From positions 2,728,001 to 2,792,000 of the forward strand of contig OY101117.1 of assembly GCA_956465555.1 (NCBI GenBank): a stretch of DNA of 64,000 nucleotides. Reading direction: 5' to 3'. The translations under genes and the position numbers were made by a program. The stretch is from Nitzschia sp. pyKryTriq1. Its lineage: Eukaryota > Bacillariophyta > Bacillariophyceae > Bacillariales > Bacillariaceae. Positions 40,842 to 51,365 of this stretch are shown here, piece by piece (positions within the stretch are counted from its first letter, which is position 1; every line of letters starts with the position of its first letter). Below the pieces are notes generated by a model. That model was given only the letters and a program-made list of their open reading frames with translations, ran no database searches and had not been told where the DNA came from.

Positions 40842-41479
40842 GTCTGGTTTCCTTTTTGCTTTCAATAACAGATGGTAAATGCTCGATTTAACAAGTATGA
40901 ATATATGATCGGTGGTGGTGTTGATGAGATACATAGAGTAAAAGAGAATAACACGATGGTGGACGAGATCGACTATCGACCCGATGATGGCAAAGATTCT
41001 TCCATATTTTTTGGCTTCTTCGCGTGTCATCATCGATCGCCGCGCGGAATGATGCGAAGAATAAAGAGAAGAACTCGTTCATTCGTCGCGAAGAACGCGT
41101 CCGCAGTCGCTTTCTCCAGCCGGCGCTCCATCGTACTGTAATCCTATACCGGTATCGATTAAAAGAAGTAAAGTACGGTACAGTCCTCCTACGTCATCAT
41201 TCAACAATGCGACACAAAGAAGACACATGATTAGAGACATTTCAACAGGAGAGTATGTACCGGTAGGAGCTGAGCGAGATAAAGAAGTTCCAGTCGCCAA
41301 AGCCGCAGCAAAATAACAAAATAAAACTCACAAGTGACCATAAACGAGTATCAGTAAAGAAGGTGAATACTGAAACAGCAAACAGCAACGACTGCTGAAA
41401 CAGCATCTACACTTTCAGAGAAAACCAACTGACCTTTTATAATATTTCGCCCCAATTCCTCGGCGTTGGGAAGACACCG
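40842..41479. promoter_or_regulatory. shared spacer of a divergent pair
   Basis: 638 bp between the ferredoxin-fusion gene (-) and the kinase gene (+). It holds two TACCGGTA words (41148, 41258). No other signal was seen. Confidence 0.5.
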
Positions 41480-43199
41480 ATGTTAAAGATAACAGTAGCA
41501 GGAAATATGCGACCGCGCAATCAGCATGATGGTGGCCTGGTCAAACCAGCCGTTGGAGATGACACTATGACTCTAAAATCAATTGGGGTCTCTCTGCGTG
41601 GAAACAAAGTTATCAAATGCTCCTCGGCTACATCGGTCACGTCCTCTGGTCTGAACGTAACAGTGATGAATCCTGAAGACACCAGCTTTGATGCTGCAGT
41701 CAAGGCGGATACGGATCTTGTGTTGCAAGATTTAGAAAAGGACACAAAACTCTTTCGGCAACAACCATCGAGGAATCTTCCGCAATTCCAAACAGAAGGT
41801 ACGTAAAGACCCAACACCAATAATATATAATCTACTCCTGCAACAATTGATCTCTGAATATCTTGTCTCACCGCTGCAATCGACCAGAACTCACTTTGAG
41901 TGGAGTTATCGGAGAAGGAGAATTCGGAGAGGTCTGCAGTGTCCTAGCGATCAGCGATATAAACAAAAAATTTGGATCTTCGTCCTCGTCTAAGAAATAT
42001 TCAGATGATGGTAACCAACCACAGTCTGCTTCTGATGATCCTGAGCGCATTGCTGCCAAGAAGCGAGTGAAGAAAGACATCCTCCGCCTCGGATCCCGAC
42101 CAGATGCAGAAGACAGCCTGGTTCGTGCCGTCAAACCGGAAGACTTGAGAGCGTTCATGGCCGAGCGCTGCTACCGAGGCGACTCACCACGCTATGCTAT
42201 CAAACGAGTCGCGGCGTCTCTACTCGAATCCGATTTTATGGCGTCGGCCATTGTGGATCTCGCAGCGGAAGCCAAGTTTCTCTCGCACCTGGACCACAGT
42301 AACATTATCAAAGTACGGGCGACAGTCGGAACCCCGGGAACTATGGGGTTCATGATCGTTCTTGATCGATTGGTGAACATTATGGACAATAAAGTCAAAG
42401 AATGGAAACAGCAACAAAAAAGCTCTTGTAAACGAAAAGTAACATTCGGATTGAGGTTCGGAGGAAACAGCATGGAACGGCACGACCTCGCCACGGAGCG
42501 TCTCGTGGCAATGTTTGATATTGCCCGCGCCCTTCGCTACTTACGCAGTAACGAAGTCTTGTTTCGTGACCTCAAACCAGAGTAAGTCGGATTTGTACTT
42601 CTCGCTTGACCACTGTTCTTTACTGAAGTGTAGTGAGTGAATAGACAACTCAATCTTGCCATTTGCTGCTCATTCACAGGAACATTGGCTGCGATGTGAG
42701 AGGAGACTTCAAAATATTCGACTTTGGCCTAGCGAAAGAACTGAAAGAGAAGGATCTTGCAGAGAAGCCTGATAGTTACAATCTCACAGGGTTAGTTGGA
42801 ACAAGGAGATGGATGGCTCCTGAGGTGTGCCTGTGCAAGAATTATGGTTTTAGCTCGGATGTCTTTTCGTTTTGCATGGTTTTCTGGCATGTCATGACCT
42901 TGTCCCTCCCTTTTGATGGATATGACTCGAAGAAACACAAAAAGAATGTGGTGCTCAGAGGAGAAAGACCGTCGCTACGAAAGCTCAAGATGAGCAAAAT
43001 GATGCGCCAGGCGATCATCTGTGGATGGGGAGACGATTGCACTGCACGACCAACAATAGCGAAACTCTGTGAATTGATTCAGCTTGAAATACTGATACAG
43101 CAAAGCGAAACGAAGAAGAGAGGAAGTTATGGAAATTTCAAGGATCGATCGAAGCACTTGATCGACCAATCCATGGATTCACGTTTTGGGGGGTACTAG
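41480..43199 (+). CDS. TKL-like Ser/Thr protein kinase, three exons
   Basis: Exons 41480-41798, 41888-42581 and 42680-43199 join in frame (introns 89 and 98 bp) to 510 residues. Residues ~107 onward are a kinase domain: G-E-G-E-F-G-E-V-C (P-loop), an insert of ~70 charged residues, Y-A-I-K-R-V (ATP-anchoring Lys), the catalytic loop F-R-D-L-K-P-E-N, D-F-G-L-A, and W-M-A-P-E-V. The His of HRD is replaced by Phe, while the Asp, Lys and Asn are kept, so it is probably active. The GTRRWMAPEV and SSDVFSFCMVFWHVMT parts suit the tyrosine-kinase-like group that is common in diatoms. The 105-residue N-terminus has no known domain. The intron after K-P-E splits the catalytic loop. Confidence 0.85.
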
Positions 43200-43296
43200 C
43201 TACCAGCTTTGTCTCCACCACCACTCCTTATTCAAATGATTGTTGTTTCAGCTGAGGCCTTCTTCCAGCTACGCAAGACTAGTCTATTCGTAGCTA

Positions 43297-43316
43297 CTCT
43301 ACTACTAGTAGTAGAG
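43297..43316. repeat. 20-bp perfect palindrome (CTCTACTACTAG type)
   Basis: CTCTACTACT followed by its exact reverse complement; flanking GTAGCTA and GCTAC extend the symmetry imperfectly. It is one of many members of the CTCTACTAG word family. Confidence 0.8.
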
Positions 43317-43511
43317 CTACGAGAATAATACAACGGTTGTATAAAAAGACTCAATACTCGTCATACGACTCACAATCTCATAATCGCGTGCTTTTCCCGT
43401 ACCGCTACAAGCTTGGTACAAGTAGACTACCGGTACCTGTACCGGTACAATTTTACCATCGTGATACTCGCAACTATCGCTTCGTTTTACTACGGAGGGC
43501 TGAGACAGAAT

Positions 43512-43711
43512 AACGCGTGTATTTCTCGTATTTCATAATACGAGAATACCAAAATAATAAGCGTGCTTTTCTCGTGCTTCATAATAAAATAATAACAAAA
43601 TAATAACGCTAACATACAACATACTAAAACGCGTGCTTTGCACCTGCATGATGACATTCTTACAGTATTCCTATTCGTAATGCGTGCTTTTCTCGCACTA
43701 TGCATGATGAC
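43512..43711 (+). repeat. tandem repeat, GCGTGCTTTTCTCGTGCTTCAT type
   Basis: Four units at about 43513, 43560, 43629 and 43680. Each has GCGTGCTTT or GCGTGTATT, then CTCG, then CATAAT or CATGATGAC. A single core also occurs at 43386. Related to the array at 22860. Confidence 0.75.
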
Positions 43712-44786
43712 AAAAAATTAACGCGCAATTTTATTGGTAGTAGTCTACTAGTAGTAGAGTGATAATCAAATTGAGAAGTTGCTATAAACTGACAGCGTGG
43801 ACAGACAGCGGATAGCTGGTCATCGATCCCGCCTAAATTTTGCAAGTCCAAAATGAACAGCCAGACCGGCGACTCTAACTTTTGACGCCGCAGTCGGACA
43901 GTGGCCAAACTTGAAACTATGCATTCGAGAATACTAATAACATCAAAAATATGAAAAGAATGGATCAAAACGGACTAATAGCCGAAAAGCTACTACAATT
44001 CTAGCTAGCCATCGATCGCGCCCAAAAATTGAAAGTCTAGGAGAGTAGTAGTAATCGTGTACCCGTATCCAAAAATGTATGCTCGTACGCATCTATAAAA
44101 CTACTGCTATTTTTCCTCTTCTTCCTTGCCTCGATCTTCGCCCTTTTCCTCTTGCTTGATGTGGCCTATTCTCTCTAGTATGTAGTAGAGTAGAGTCGTC
44201 TACTCGTACGCACGGGTATCAAAATAATGCCGCGCAGCAGAATGCGCTTTGGGGGTCATATTCTTCCTTCTTTTTATGAGAAGCGAGCAGTTGTATTTTG
44301 CGATATTATTAGCGCGGTGCCAAAATTATACAACTCCGAGTGCTACTTTTGGTTGTATCTCGTACCATTTCGTGCCAGGCGCCAATGTGACATTACACGA
44401 GAGCGAACCTATTCCATCGCATGGTGCGCGCACGTAGACCGCGTGGGCATGCTACCAGGAAGTATGTACTACTTCGGTTGTATTTCCGGGGTAATGTAGG
44501 TGTACTCGTAGACCAACTTCAAACCTGCCTGGCGCTTGGCGATGATCGGCAGCCAAAAGAACACGCAAAACGCGTGCCGCGTGCAGGCGAGTATCATACG
44601 GTTTCAGTTTTATCGCTTGGGTTGTGCATCGCATCGAACCGCAACTCTCCATCTTTAAAATCTACTCGTAGTCTACTAGCTACCGGTAGAGTAGTTCTGG
44701 AGGTTTGACCAGTCGAGAGATTGATTCAGTCATCATTCAAAGTTCACGGACCCACCCTCCCAATTTGCCAATCATTTTTCAGCCGG

Positions 44787-46166
44787 ATGAGCATTCCGAC
44801 CATGCCGTACAAGTATCCGCCGCCAATTTTTCTTGGTTCGTTTGATAGCTGGGACGAGTTGTATGATTATATGGCTGTCTACGGTGTTCATCTGCTTTTT
44901 GGAGCCCTTCTCAGTGCCGTCACCATTTACAGACGGGAAATGAGCTGCAACCGAGTGTTCCACGTCGACGAAGAACCGAAAGAAGCACGAGAAGGAGAAA
45001 GAGAGCCTGCATCTCCAGATAATTCAATTATATCGGACGAAGTCGAGGAGGAAACGGATGCGCTGTTGGATTCTGCAGGCAGATTCTGTGCATGTCAGCC
45101 TATTATTCACTGGGCATCACTGTGGATGGACTCGTTCCCCTGTGATGACAAAGACGGCAACGAGACAATCTTTCTGGCTAGACTTTTGCAGGAAGACGTG
45201 ACGCCAACCGACCTGTTGGAACGAGCTGGTAATTTTTGGTCTCCCGAGCCCTTCATGGCGGCCATGGCCCTATTTTTGTATCAGCAAAACAAAAAGGTTG
45301 CAGAACCTGCCAAGGGCGAAGCCTACGACCCCTTTACCAACCACCTCCCTCCGGATGTCCATGTGCATATCACTTCATTTCTTCACCCGAAAGATGTTCT
45401 ATCGCTGTCATGCGTTTCTCGGACTTATCGATCCGTAGTGGATGAAAGCGACACCTCCCGGGCTATCTGGCGGACTCTCTGGGAAAGAGACTATGCTTGG
45501 GTGGTAAATGTCTGGCCTGTCGGAAAGGAAGCCCTGCGGCGTTCCGTACTTGAAGGGCCCTTTGTTGTTGACAAAGACTTTTATTTTAGCTTTGGACAAG
45601 CCTACCTCAATTACATCCTAGCAGGTAGAAACACAAATTCTGACTGCATGGTGGGGCTTCATTGTCACACCTACGACATCACATCCTTTCTGGACACCCA
45701 CCCGGGCAGTCCTGACACACTCATGGTACATTCGGGAAAAGATTCCACTCGCTTTTTTGAAGACATGGGCCACTCTTTAGTAGCTCGACGACTCGCGAGG
45801 AAGCTCTGTGTCTTGGTCGACTTGTCGCAACTCAGCCGCGATGGTTGGGGTCTTCGACCTACCGAGTATACGAATCTAGGAGGAGACGGAGACAACAAGT
45901 ACGTTCAACAAATCCCATCGCGATTCCCTGGAGCTGGAGAGAATCTATTGCTCGGACGTAAACAAATAATGCGTGGAGGAACGTTAAAGCGGATACGTAC
46001 AAAACTGGAAAGTGAATTGGTGCACCTGGATCGTCATTTGAAAATGCAGTTTGGTAATGACCAATTGGTGTTGGGCAATGTGAATCCTTACTACGACCCG
46101 TTTCGACGAGAATGGCGGATCTGGTACACGAACACGAACCTTGAAACAATATTTGGTCCTGCTTGA
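44787..46166 (+). CDS. membrane-anchored F-box/cytochrome b5 domain protein
   Basis: 459 residues from ATG at 44787. A hydrophobic segment at about 32-48 may be a membrane anchor. Residues 187-235 are an F-box (LPPDVHVHITSFLHPKDVLSL, then VSRTYRSVV and IWRTLWERDY), which would bind Skp1 in an SCF ubiquitin ligase. Residues 290-340 are a cytochrome b5-like heme domain: T-Y-D-I-T-S-F-L, H-P-G-S with His305, G-K-D-S-T-R-F-F and G-H-S with His329; the two His would ligate heme, with Ser for the second Gly of HPGG. An RxxLRRS-type linker lies between. A C-terminal ~115-residue region is unassigned. Joining ubiquitin-ligase adaptor and heme domain suggests redox- or heme-dependent substrate control, which is inference. 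Confidence 0.82.
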   Translation: MSIPTMPYKYPPPIFLGSFDSWDELYDYMAVYGVHLLFGALLSAVTIYRREMSCNRVFHVDEEPKEAREGEREPASPDNSIISDEVEEETDALLDSAGRFCACQPIIHWASLWMDSFPCDDKDGNETIFLARLLQEDVTPTDLLERAGNFWSPEPFMAAMALFLYQQNKKVAEPAKGEAYDPFTNHLPPDVHVHITSFLHPKDVLSLSCVSRTYRSVVDESDTSRAIWRTLWERDYAWVVNVWPVGKEALRRSVLEGPFVVDKDFYFSFGQAYLNYILAGRNTNSDCMVGLHCHTYDITSFLDTHPGSPDTLMVHSGKDSTRFFEDMGHSLVARRLARKLCVLVDLSQLSRDGWGLRPTEYTNLGGDGDNKYVQQIPSRFPGAGENLLLGRKQIMRGGTLKRIRTKLESELVHLDRHLKMQFGNDQLVLGNVNPYYDPFRREWRIWYTNTNLETIFGPA

Positions 46167-46359
46167 GTAGGGACAGCCAAATAACTGAATTTGGGTCAAT
46201 TCTTGAGCTACAGTACGGCATATGTCTACAAAATGATTCTACCTGTAGTGAAAGACAATGCTCACTACTTGGGCAACTGAAACGAGCGGTCCGTCGACAC
46301 AAGACGGACGACGCGCGTTTCTACACTACCCTCGATCCTGCGACATACTCTGTGCTCTG

Positions 46360-46932
46360 CTATCCAAAAAGTGCCCAATCCCGAATCTGCAAGGAAGCAA
46401 TAACTCTTTGAAAAGCTTCACTCCAAGAAGGAGTGCTGCTCATGCTAGCTTCGACCGGAGGATCTTTCGGATTAGGCACAGGTTTGGTGATAGTCACTAG
46501 CAGATCGGTCTCCACACGAGCTAATCGTAACGCACACAATTCGACACAAGTCCATCGTGTTTCTTGATTTTCTCTTCGCCGTCCGCTTATATCGTGATCT
46601 TTCCCCATGGCAATATTTTGATATCCAATCCCCGCGCAGGCAGTGGCGCCTTGAATTTGTACCGGAAGCGAAAAATCCGTCGCTGGCTGGAATGACAAAT
46701 CACTAGCACGTGTGATACCATTGCTCTCGGCCAAATCGTTAAAGAAGAAGGTAGCAGCATGTGGGTCGTCTACTTCTTGTCGCTGTAGAATTTCCACGAC
46801 CAAAACTGCACCATCCAAGTCCTGCCAAACTTCTTGATGGTCTGGAACTTGTCGGATGTCGGAGACATCTCTGCACGAAGTCGGGATCTGACAAGAAATC
46901 GCTCCTCCAAACAATGACCGTTCGGTGTACAT
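46360..46932 (-). CDS. RANGRF/MOG1: Ran guanine nucleotide release factor (Mog1)
   Basis: 190 residues, the normal Mog1 size. The N-terminus R-S-L-F-G-G-A-I-S, then DVSDIRQVPDHQEVW, is the Mog1 signature, which contacts Ran. Mog1 binds Ran, promotes nucleotide release and supports nuclear import. The middle part (VLVVEILQRQEV, AATFFFNDLAESNG) and the C-terminal W-S-E-A-F helix also fit. It is convergent with the F-box gene, 193 bp away. Confidence 0.92.
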   Translation of the reverse strand: MYTERSLFGGAISCQIPTSCRDVSDIRQVPDHQEVWQDLDGAVLVVEILQRQEVDDPHAATFFFNDLAESNGITRASDLSFQPATDFSLPVQIQGATACAGIGYQNIAMGKDHDISGRRRENQETRWTCVELCALRLARVETDLLVTITKPVPNPKDPPVEASMSSTPSWSEAFQRVIASLQIRDWALFG

Positions 46933-47217
46933 CTTCTGAATTCTGAGGAGTATATTGAAGGGATTAATTAAACAAGATAGGACGTCTTGTTTTCCTACCG
47001 TAACTCAAACATCAATGTAATTCAAAACAAACAATTACAAATTGAATAGAACCACCCGCGACAACGACCTAAGAATTTGCTGATTAGATTTGTTAGTAGC
47101 ATTTCTACGTGTATGACTCGTTAGACCGACGGGGTTGGGAGTATGGACAATGGACACCGTGAGATTCCAAAATGACCAATCCGGCAAGTCGAACCAAAAT
47201 ATTTTTGGTACGAGGCC

Positions 47218-47745
47218 TTAACATTGCCTTTGTTAGGTATTAAACGTATGGCTGTACTAAAGTATGGGATCCTTCGCGTGGACCGCGCGTGGCCTGGTAC
47301 AAAACTCAACGCAGAACTCCGTACAAAATTTGGTTGAGCTGATTTAATTGTCTGGCAGCGGCCAGACTGCGTGATAATTCTCCGTGATGATCGAGTTTTC
47401 AAAAAATGAGAGATAGCCGTATTAATTTTGCACTGCGGTAGCGCAAAACGCGCTGATCACGATGGTAGTAAAATACACGACTGTCTCGCCTTCATTTGTT
47501 GGTTAAAGAATAAAACAAATTAACACGTGATTTTGACGCGCTAAAATGCGCAGAATTTCGGTGGTAGGACAGACTCCTACCAGGTTTTACGTGCGCTACT
47601 ACGCGTTTTCGCGCTTTTGGTACAGCCATAATGCTGTTAGTCGGTATATTATGACGTTTTTCTGACGTTTTTCAGACGACCAGTAGGAGTCAAGTATGTT
47701 GACACATTTGATGATTCAAGAGTGAGTCTTTGCAGCGATGCTTGA
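47218..47745 (+). repeat. left copy of a ~115-bp local duplication, split by an insert
   Basis: Bases 47218-47248 are identical (31 of 31) to 47773-47803. Bases 47629-47745 match 47802-47887 apart from an internal ~18-bp duplication and a ~16-bp insertion. The two parts are adjacent in the right copy but separated here by the 380-bp element at 47249-47628. Confidence 0.8.
47249..47628. mobile_element. 380-bp MITE with TA target duplication (Tc1/mariner type)
   Basis: The insert begins TGGCTGTACTAAA and ends with the inverted repeat of TGGCTGTACCAAA (one mismatch in 13). It is flanked on both sides by TA (47247-47248 and 47629-47630). The homologous uninterrupted site at 47801-47804 has a single TA, so both the insertion and the duplication can be read directly. 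The interior has no long open frame, so it is non-autonomous. TA duplication points to the Tc1/mariner superfamily; the TIR sequence does not match one I know. Confidence 0.8.
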
Positions 47746-47772
47746 TAATTATTTTGTTGTGGTTGAGACTTA

Positions 47773-47887
47773 TTAACATTGCCTTTGTTAGGTATTAAAC
47801 GTAATGCTGTTCAGTCGGTATATTATGACGTTTTTCCAGTAGGAGTCAAGTATGTCGACACATTATTTGATTCAAGGATGCTTGAAC
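47773..47887 (+). repeat. right, uninterrupted copy of the local duplication (empty site)
   Basis: This copy keeps the pre-insertion order: its first 31 bases match 47218-47248 and its remainder matches 47629-47745. It serves as the empty site for the MITE. Confidence 0.8.
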
Positions 47888-48218
47888 ACCCAGGGTTAAA
47901 AAATTGCCTGCTCGTACGGCACTTATTAGTAGTAGGTACCGGTACTGCGGTACGTACAGCAGCGGGCGAACCCATCATCGATCTCGAGCGAGGAAGCATC
48001 GCCAAGCGGGGAGCTGAACCCGAACTCCTCGTCAATGATCAAACTAATTGTAGCTGCCTGCAACACGGTATTCCCGGTGTATGCCCTTAATTAATATGTC
48101 GACATGCTGTACCGGTACGGTACGTGTACGGTACAGTCGTCGTCCCTCTTTGGCCGGTAAGAAATTGAACCGTGTAATAATAATTAACAAAAAGGTAAAA
48201 TAATGTGATCCAAAAACT

Positions 48219-48248
48219 ACAGTATGTACCGGTACAGTATGTACCGGT
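48219..48248. repeat. 15-bp perfect tandem duplication
   Basis: ACAGTATGTACCGGT occurs twice in direct succession, about 265 bp upstream of the histidine kinase start. Confidence 0.85.
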
Positions 48249-48512
48249 ATGAATACCAGGTAAAGAACACGCACGCACGTGAAAATTAATGTGAACCGCT
48301 TCTCGAATAATAATGGAGGGGGAGTCGTCGTCTGCGAAGCCGCCTCCCCGGACGCAACATCTCACAGTCCAGTAGTGAACACATCCCCCCTTCCACACAC
48401 TAACCCAACGACAAACAAAGGGCCAAAGGAACCGCAAACCATTCCCGAAACCTCGAAAACATCATTGAAATAGTTATTCTTGGATAACGTATCATCGCAA
48501 ATCGAAACAATC

Positions 48513-51286
48513 ATGGGCTGCAAATCTACTATGGCCAAGAAGAAGAGCAAGGATCCTGACAACACTATAAAAATTGATCCGCTTCATGCAGTAACCGAGC
48601 GTGTCGCGATTCTCAGAGTGTGTTTCGTCGTTACTTTACTTGCTGCGGCCGCTGCTTGCGGTGCGATCTCTTACAAGATGGTCAGAAATTTGGAAGAGAC
48701 TGTAGCTGTCAACACTTATGAATCTGTTGTTGCTAGCGCGCTCGAGAACGCCAAGGATATCACCAAGCGCAAGTTTAAGGGCTCGCAAGTTACAGCATCA
48801 ATTTTCAGGCATACCTTCCCAAACGCGAGCATGTGGCCTTTCATTGCTCTTGGCGGCTACAAGTATATCGCGAACGAAATAGCCGAACAGTCATCTACGT
48901 TAACCCAAGCAATGAATCCAATTGTACGGGAAGAGGATGCCGCAGAATTTGAACAGTTTGCCTACCGAGTCTTTCGGGAACAAGGATATCCGGAGAGTGC
49001 AGGGGTTAGTGATTTTGGCTTTGGCATATTTGGTATCAATGAGACCGGTAGATATCACAGAACGGTCGCTGACACACCATGGGAAGGTAGCAAACACAGA
49101 ATATTCGCCCCGGTCTTTCAACACAACAACGAAAACGCCACAAGTATTTTGTTCGATGTTTACGGCAAGGAAATCCAAGGCAGGATCATCGACAGCCAGT
49201 TAGATTGTGCCCAGCAAGCAAAGACTGATTCTGTACCTCCTAGCTGCTCATCGGTCTCTGGATTCGTGGAGCTTATTGTCAAACCCGGCCCCGCTGCTCT
49301 GTACTATCAACCTATATACCCCGTATCGGATCCCTACACTCAGGTTGCAATATCGGCGACTACACTACACTGGGAGGAAGTGCTCTTGAACGTAGTGCCG
49401 GCATACATCAAGGGCCCATTGTACGCTGTTATCTCTACTGACAAGGCCTCATTCACTTATGCCATTCACTCAGGGATACCAACGCTTCTAGGTCCAGGTG
49501 ATTCGCACGACCCTGAGTACAGCAAGTTCCTTCAAGGAACTACTCTTACCGATTTTCAAACGAGCTTCGCCTTGTCAAAAGAATACAATCTGACATTTTA
49601 TCCATCAGAGGAGATCTTTTCCGAGTTCAGCACGTACTCTCCCTTGGCTGTTGCACTGGGATTTACTGGCGTCGTTTTTTTCAGTGCCCTTGTCTTCTTC
49701 TTCTATGACTATTTCGTCAAACACGAAAGTCATCAGAGAAAAACAATTCTCGAGGTGAAGCGCCGATTCGTGCGCTTCATATCGCACGAGATACGTACGC
49801 CCCTGAACACCGTGTGCATGGGACTGGAGCTTCTCAAGGAAGATATTCAAAGGCAGATACAAACGAATGAGCCGATCTCGGCAGGGTCGGGTTTAGGCGA
49901 CTCAAAACTCAAGGAGTGGACCGACCTAATGAACGACATCACCCAGAACTCAGCTGATGCAGTGCTGGTCTTGAATGATTTGTTGAATTACGATAAGATT
50001 GAAAGCGGTACATTGAAACTCGACCTGGAGGAGGAAGACATATATGGCATAACAAAAAGTATCACTTCACAACTAAGCATCGAAGCGAAACACCGAGTAA
50101 GTGACCGTGCGCAGTACTCGGGCCATCTGCGATTCATGTTTCTTACCTTTTTGTGCGCTCCCTTAGAACGTGGCATTGTCTTTCCATTTTGAAAACAACC
50201 TCAGGCTTACCAGTCCTGGACAAGAACCACAAGTTGAGGATGTCGAAAAGGCAGAAAAGTACCCCAGAGTATGTGTCCTAGTCGATGCCAATCGCCTCAC
50301 CCAAGTTATCAGGAACGTCATCTCAAATGCCCTCAAGTTCACCAAGGTGGGGGGTAGCGTTGAAGTGACGCTCCGCCTCGATTCGGATACATTCGAAAAG
50401 AAGGCCGACAACGTCGTCAAAGGACAAAATAATGGCAAAGAATATGCCCGAGTTGGTACGGCACGTGTCTGCGTAAAAGATGACGGCATCGGCATGACAG
50501 CCGATCAGCTCAAGCAGTTGTATGGCGAAGGAGTACAATTCGATGCAAACAAACTTCAAAAAGGCGGTGGAAGTGGATTGGGTCTTTGGGTTTCTAAGGG
50601 AATTGTTGAATCTCACGGTGGCAGGATTTGCGCCGAGTCGGATGGGCACGAGAAAGGATGCATATTCACGATTCATCTCCCTTTGGTGGAGTCGGATCAC
50701 TCTATGCATTCTTATACAGCGAACACCATGGATCATTCTATGAATTCTTCGGGCCACCAGAGTCCACCAGAGAGTATTCCCGACAGAGGATCGTATCACA
50801 TGTTGGTGGCAGAAGATGTAAGTTCACTCGATTCATGGTGCGGCGGCGCCATTGTTCTTCGATCGATATCGCGTGATTCCAATCTAACATTGTGCATCTT
50901 CTTTATTTTTCGTTTAGTCTGTCCCTAATCGAAAGATGTTGTGTAGACTTCTGGAGCGCAATGGGCACACATGCGAAGCAGCCGTAGATGGCGAACAGGC
51001 AGTTGCAGCTGTATCGGCGACGCTGACCTCCTCGAAGAATAATATCGAAGAACGTCAGCCTCCTTTCGATGTCATTTTGATGGACTTCGAGATGCCCAAC
51101 CTGAACGGACCGGAGGCAACTGCGCAAATACGAGCGCTGGGTTACTCAGGCATTGTGCTTGGTGTCACCGGAAACATTTTAAAGGAGGACGTGGACTTCT
51201 TCCGGGAGAAAGGTGCCAATGATGTACTGTCAAAGCCGGTGAGATATACGGATATTCAAGCATCGATCTCGAGACTGCAACAGTAA
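48513..51286 (+). CDS. hybrid histidine kinase with CHASE-like extracellular domain, three exons
   Basis: Exons 48513-50096, 50167-50817 and 50918-51286 join in phase 0 (introns 70 and 100 bp) to 867 residues. Two membrane spans (about residues 33-54 and 375-398) enclose a ~320-residue extracytoplasmic sensor that looks CHASE-like. Then come HisKA with H425 in S-H-E-I-R-T-P, an HATPase domain (RNVISNALKFTK N-box, DDGIGM G1 box, GGGSGLGLW G2 box) and a receiver domain with V-A-E-D, phospho-acceptor D801 in L-M-D-F-E-M-P, T829 and K851. All catalytic residues are present. It should autophosphorylate on signal and pass the phosphate to its own receiver, then to an HPt partner not seen here. The signal is unknown. 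Confidence 0.9.
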
Positions 51287-51365
51287 GCTATACCTTAAGT
51301 CTTACATGAAGACAAGACTCTGCAGTACTCGTACTGTACTTGTCATTATATCCCATTGAACCTCT

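Larger units (their letters stand above)
43200..44786. other. 1.6-kb repeat-rich spacer
   Basis: It contains a 20-bp perfect palindrome (43297-43316), TACCGGTACCTGTACCGGTAC words (43430-43450), a repeat array (43512-43711) and GC-rich GCGTGC blocks near 44570. Several short open frames exist (for example 44227-44499, 90 codons) but none has support. Confidence 0.6.
46933..48512. other. 1.6-kb spacer with local duplication, MITE and GTAC palindromes
   Basis: It contains a local duplication interrupted by a TA-flanked 380-bp insert (47218-47887), a 15-bp perfect tandem (48219-48248) and TACCGGTAC words (47937, 48111, 48226, 48241). No gene was recognised. Confidence 0.65.

Noticed and set aside
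44227-44499. 90-codon open frame in the large spacer after the kinase
   Set aside because: It has an ATG but no recognisable motif and no neighbour or splice support; the region is repeat-rich.
47779-48090. Open frame of about 100 codons in the MITE spacer
   Set aside because: It begins inside the duplicated block without an ATG, and the other copy of the block does not keep the frame.
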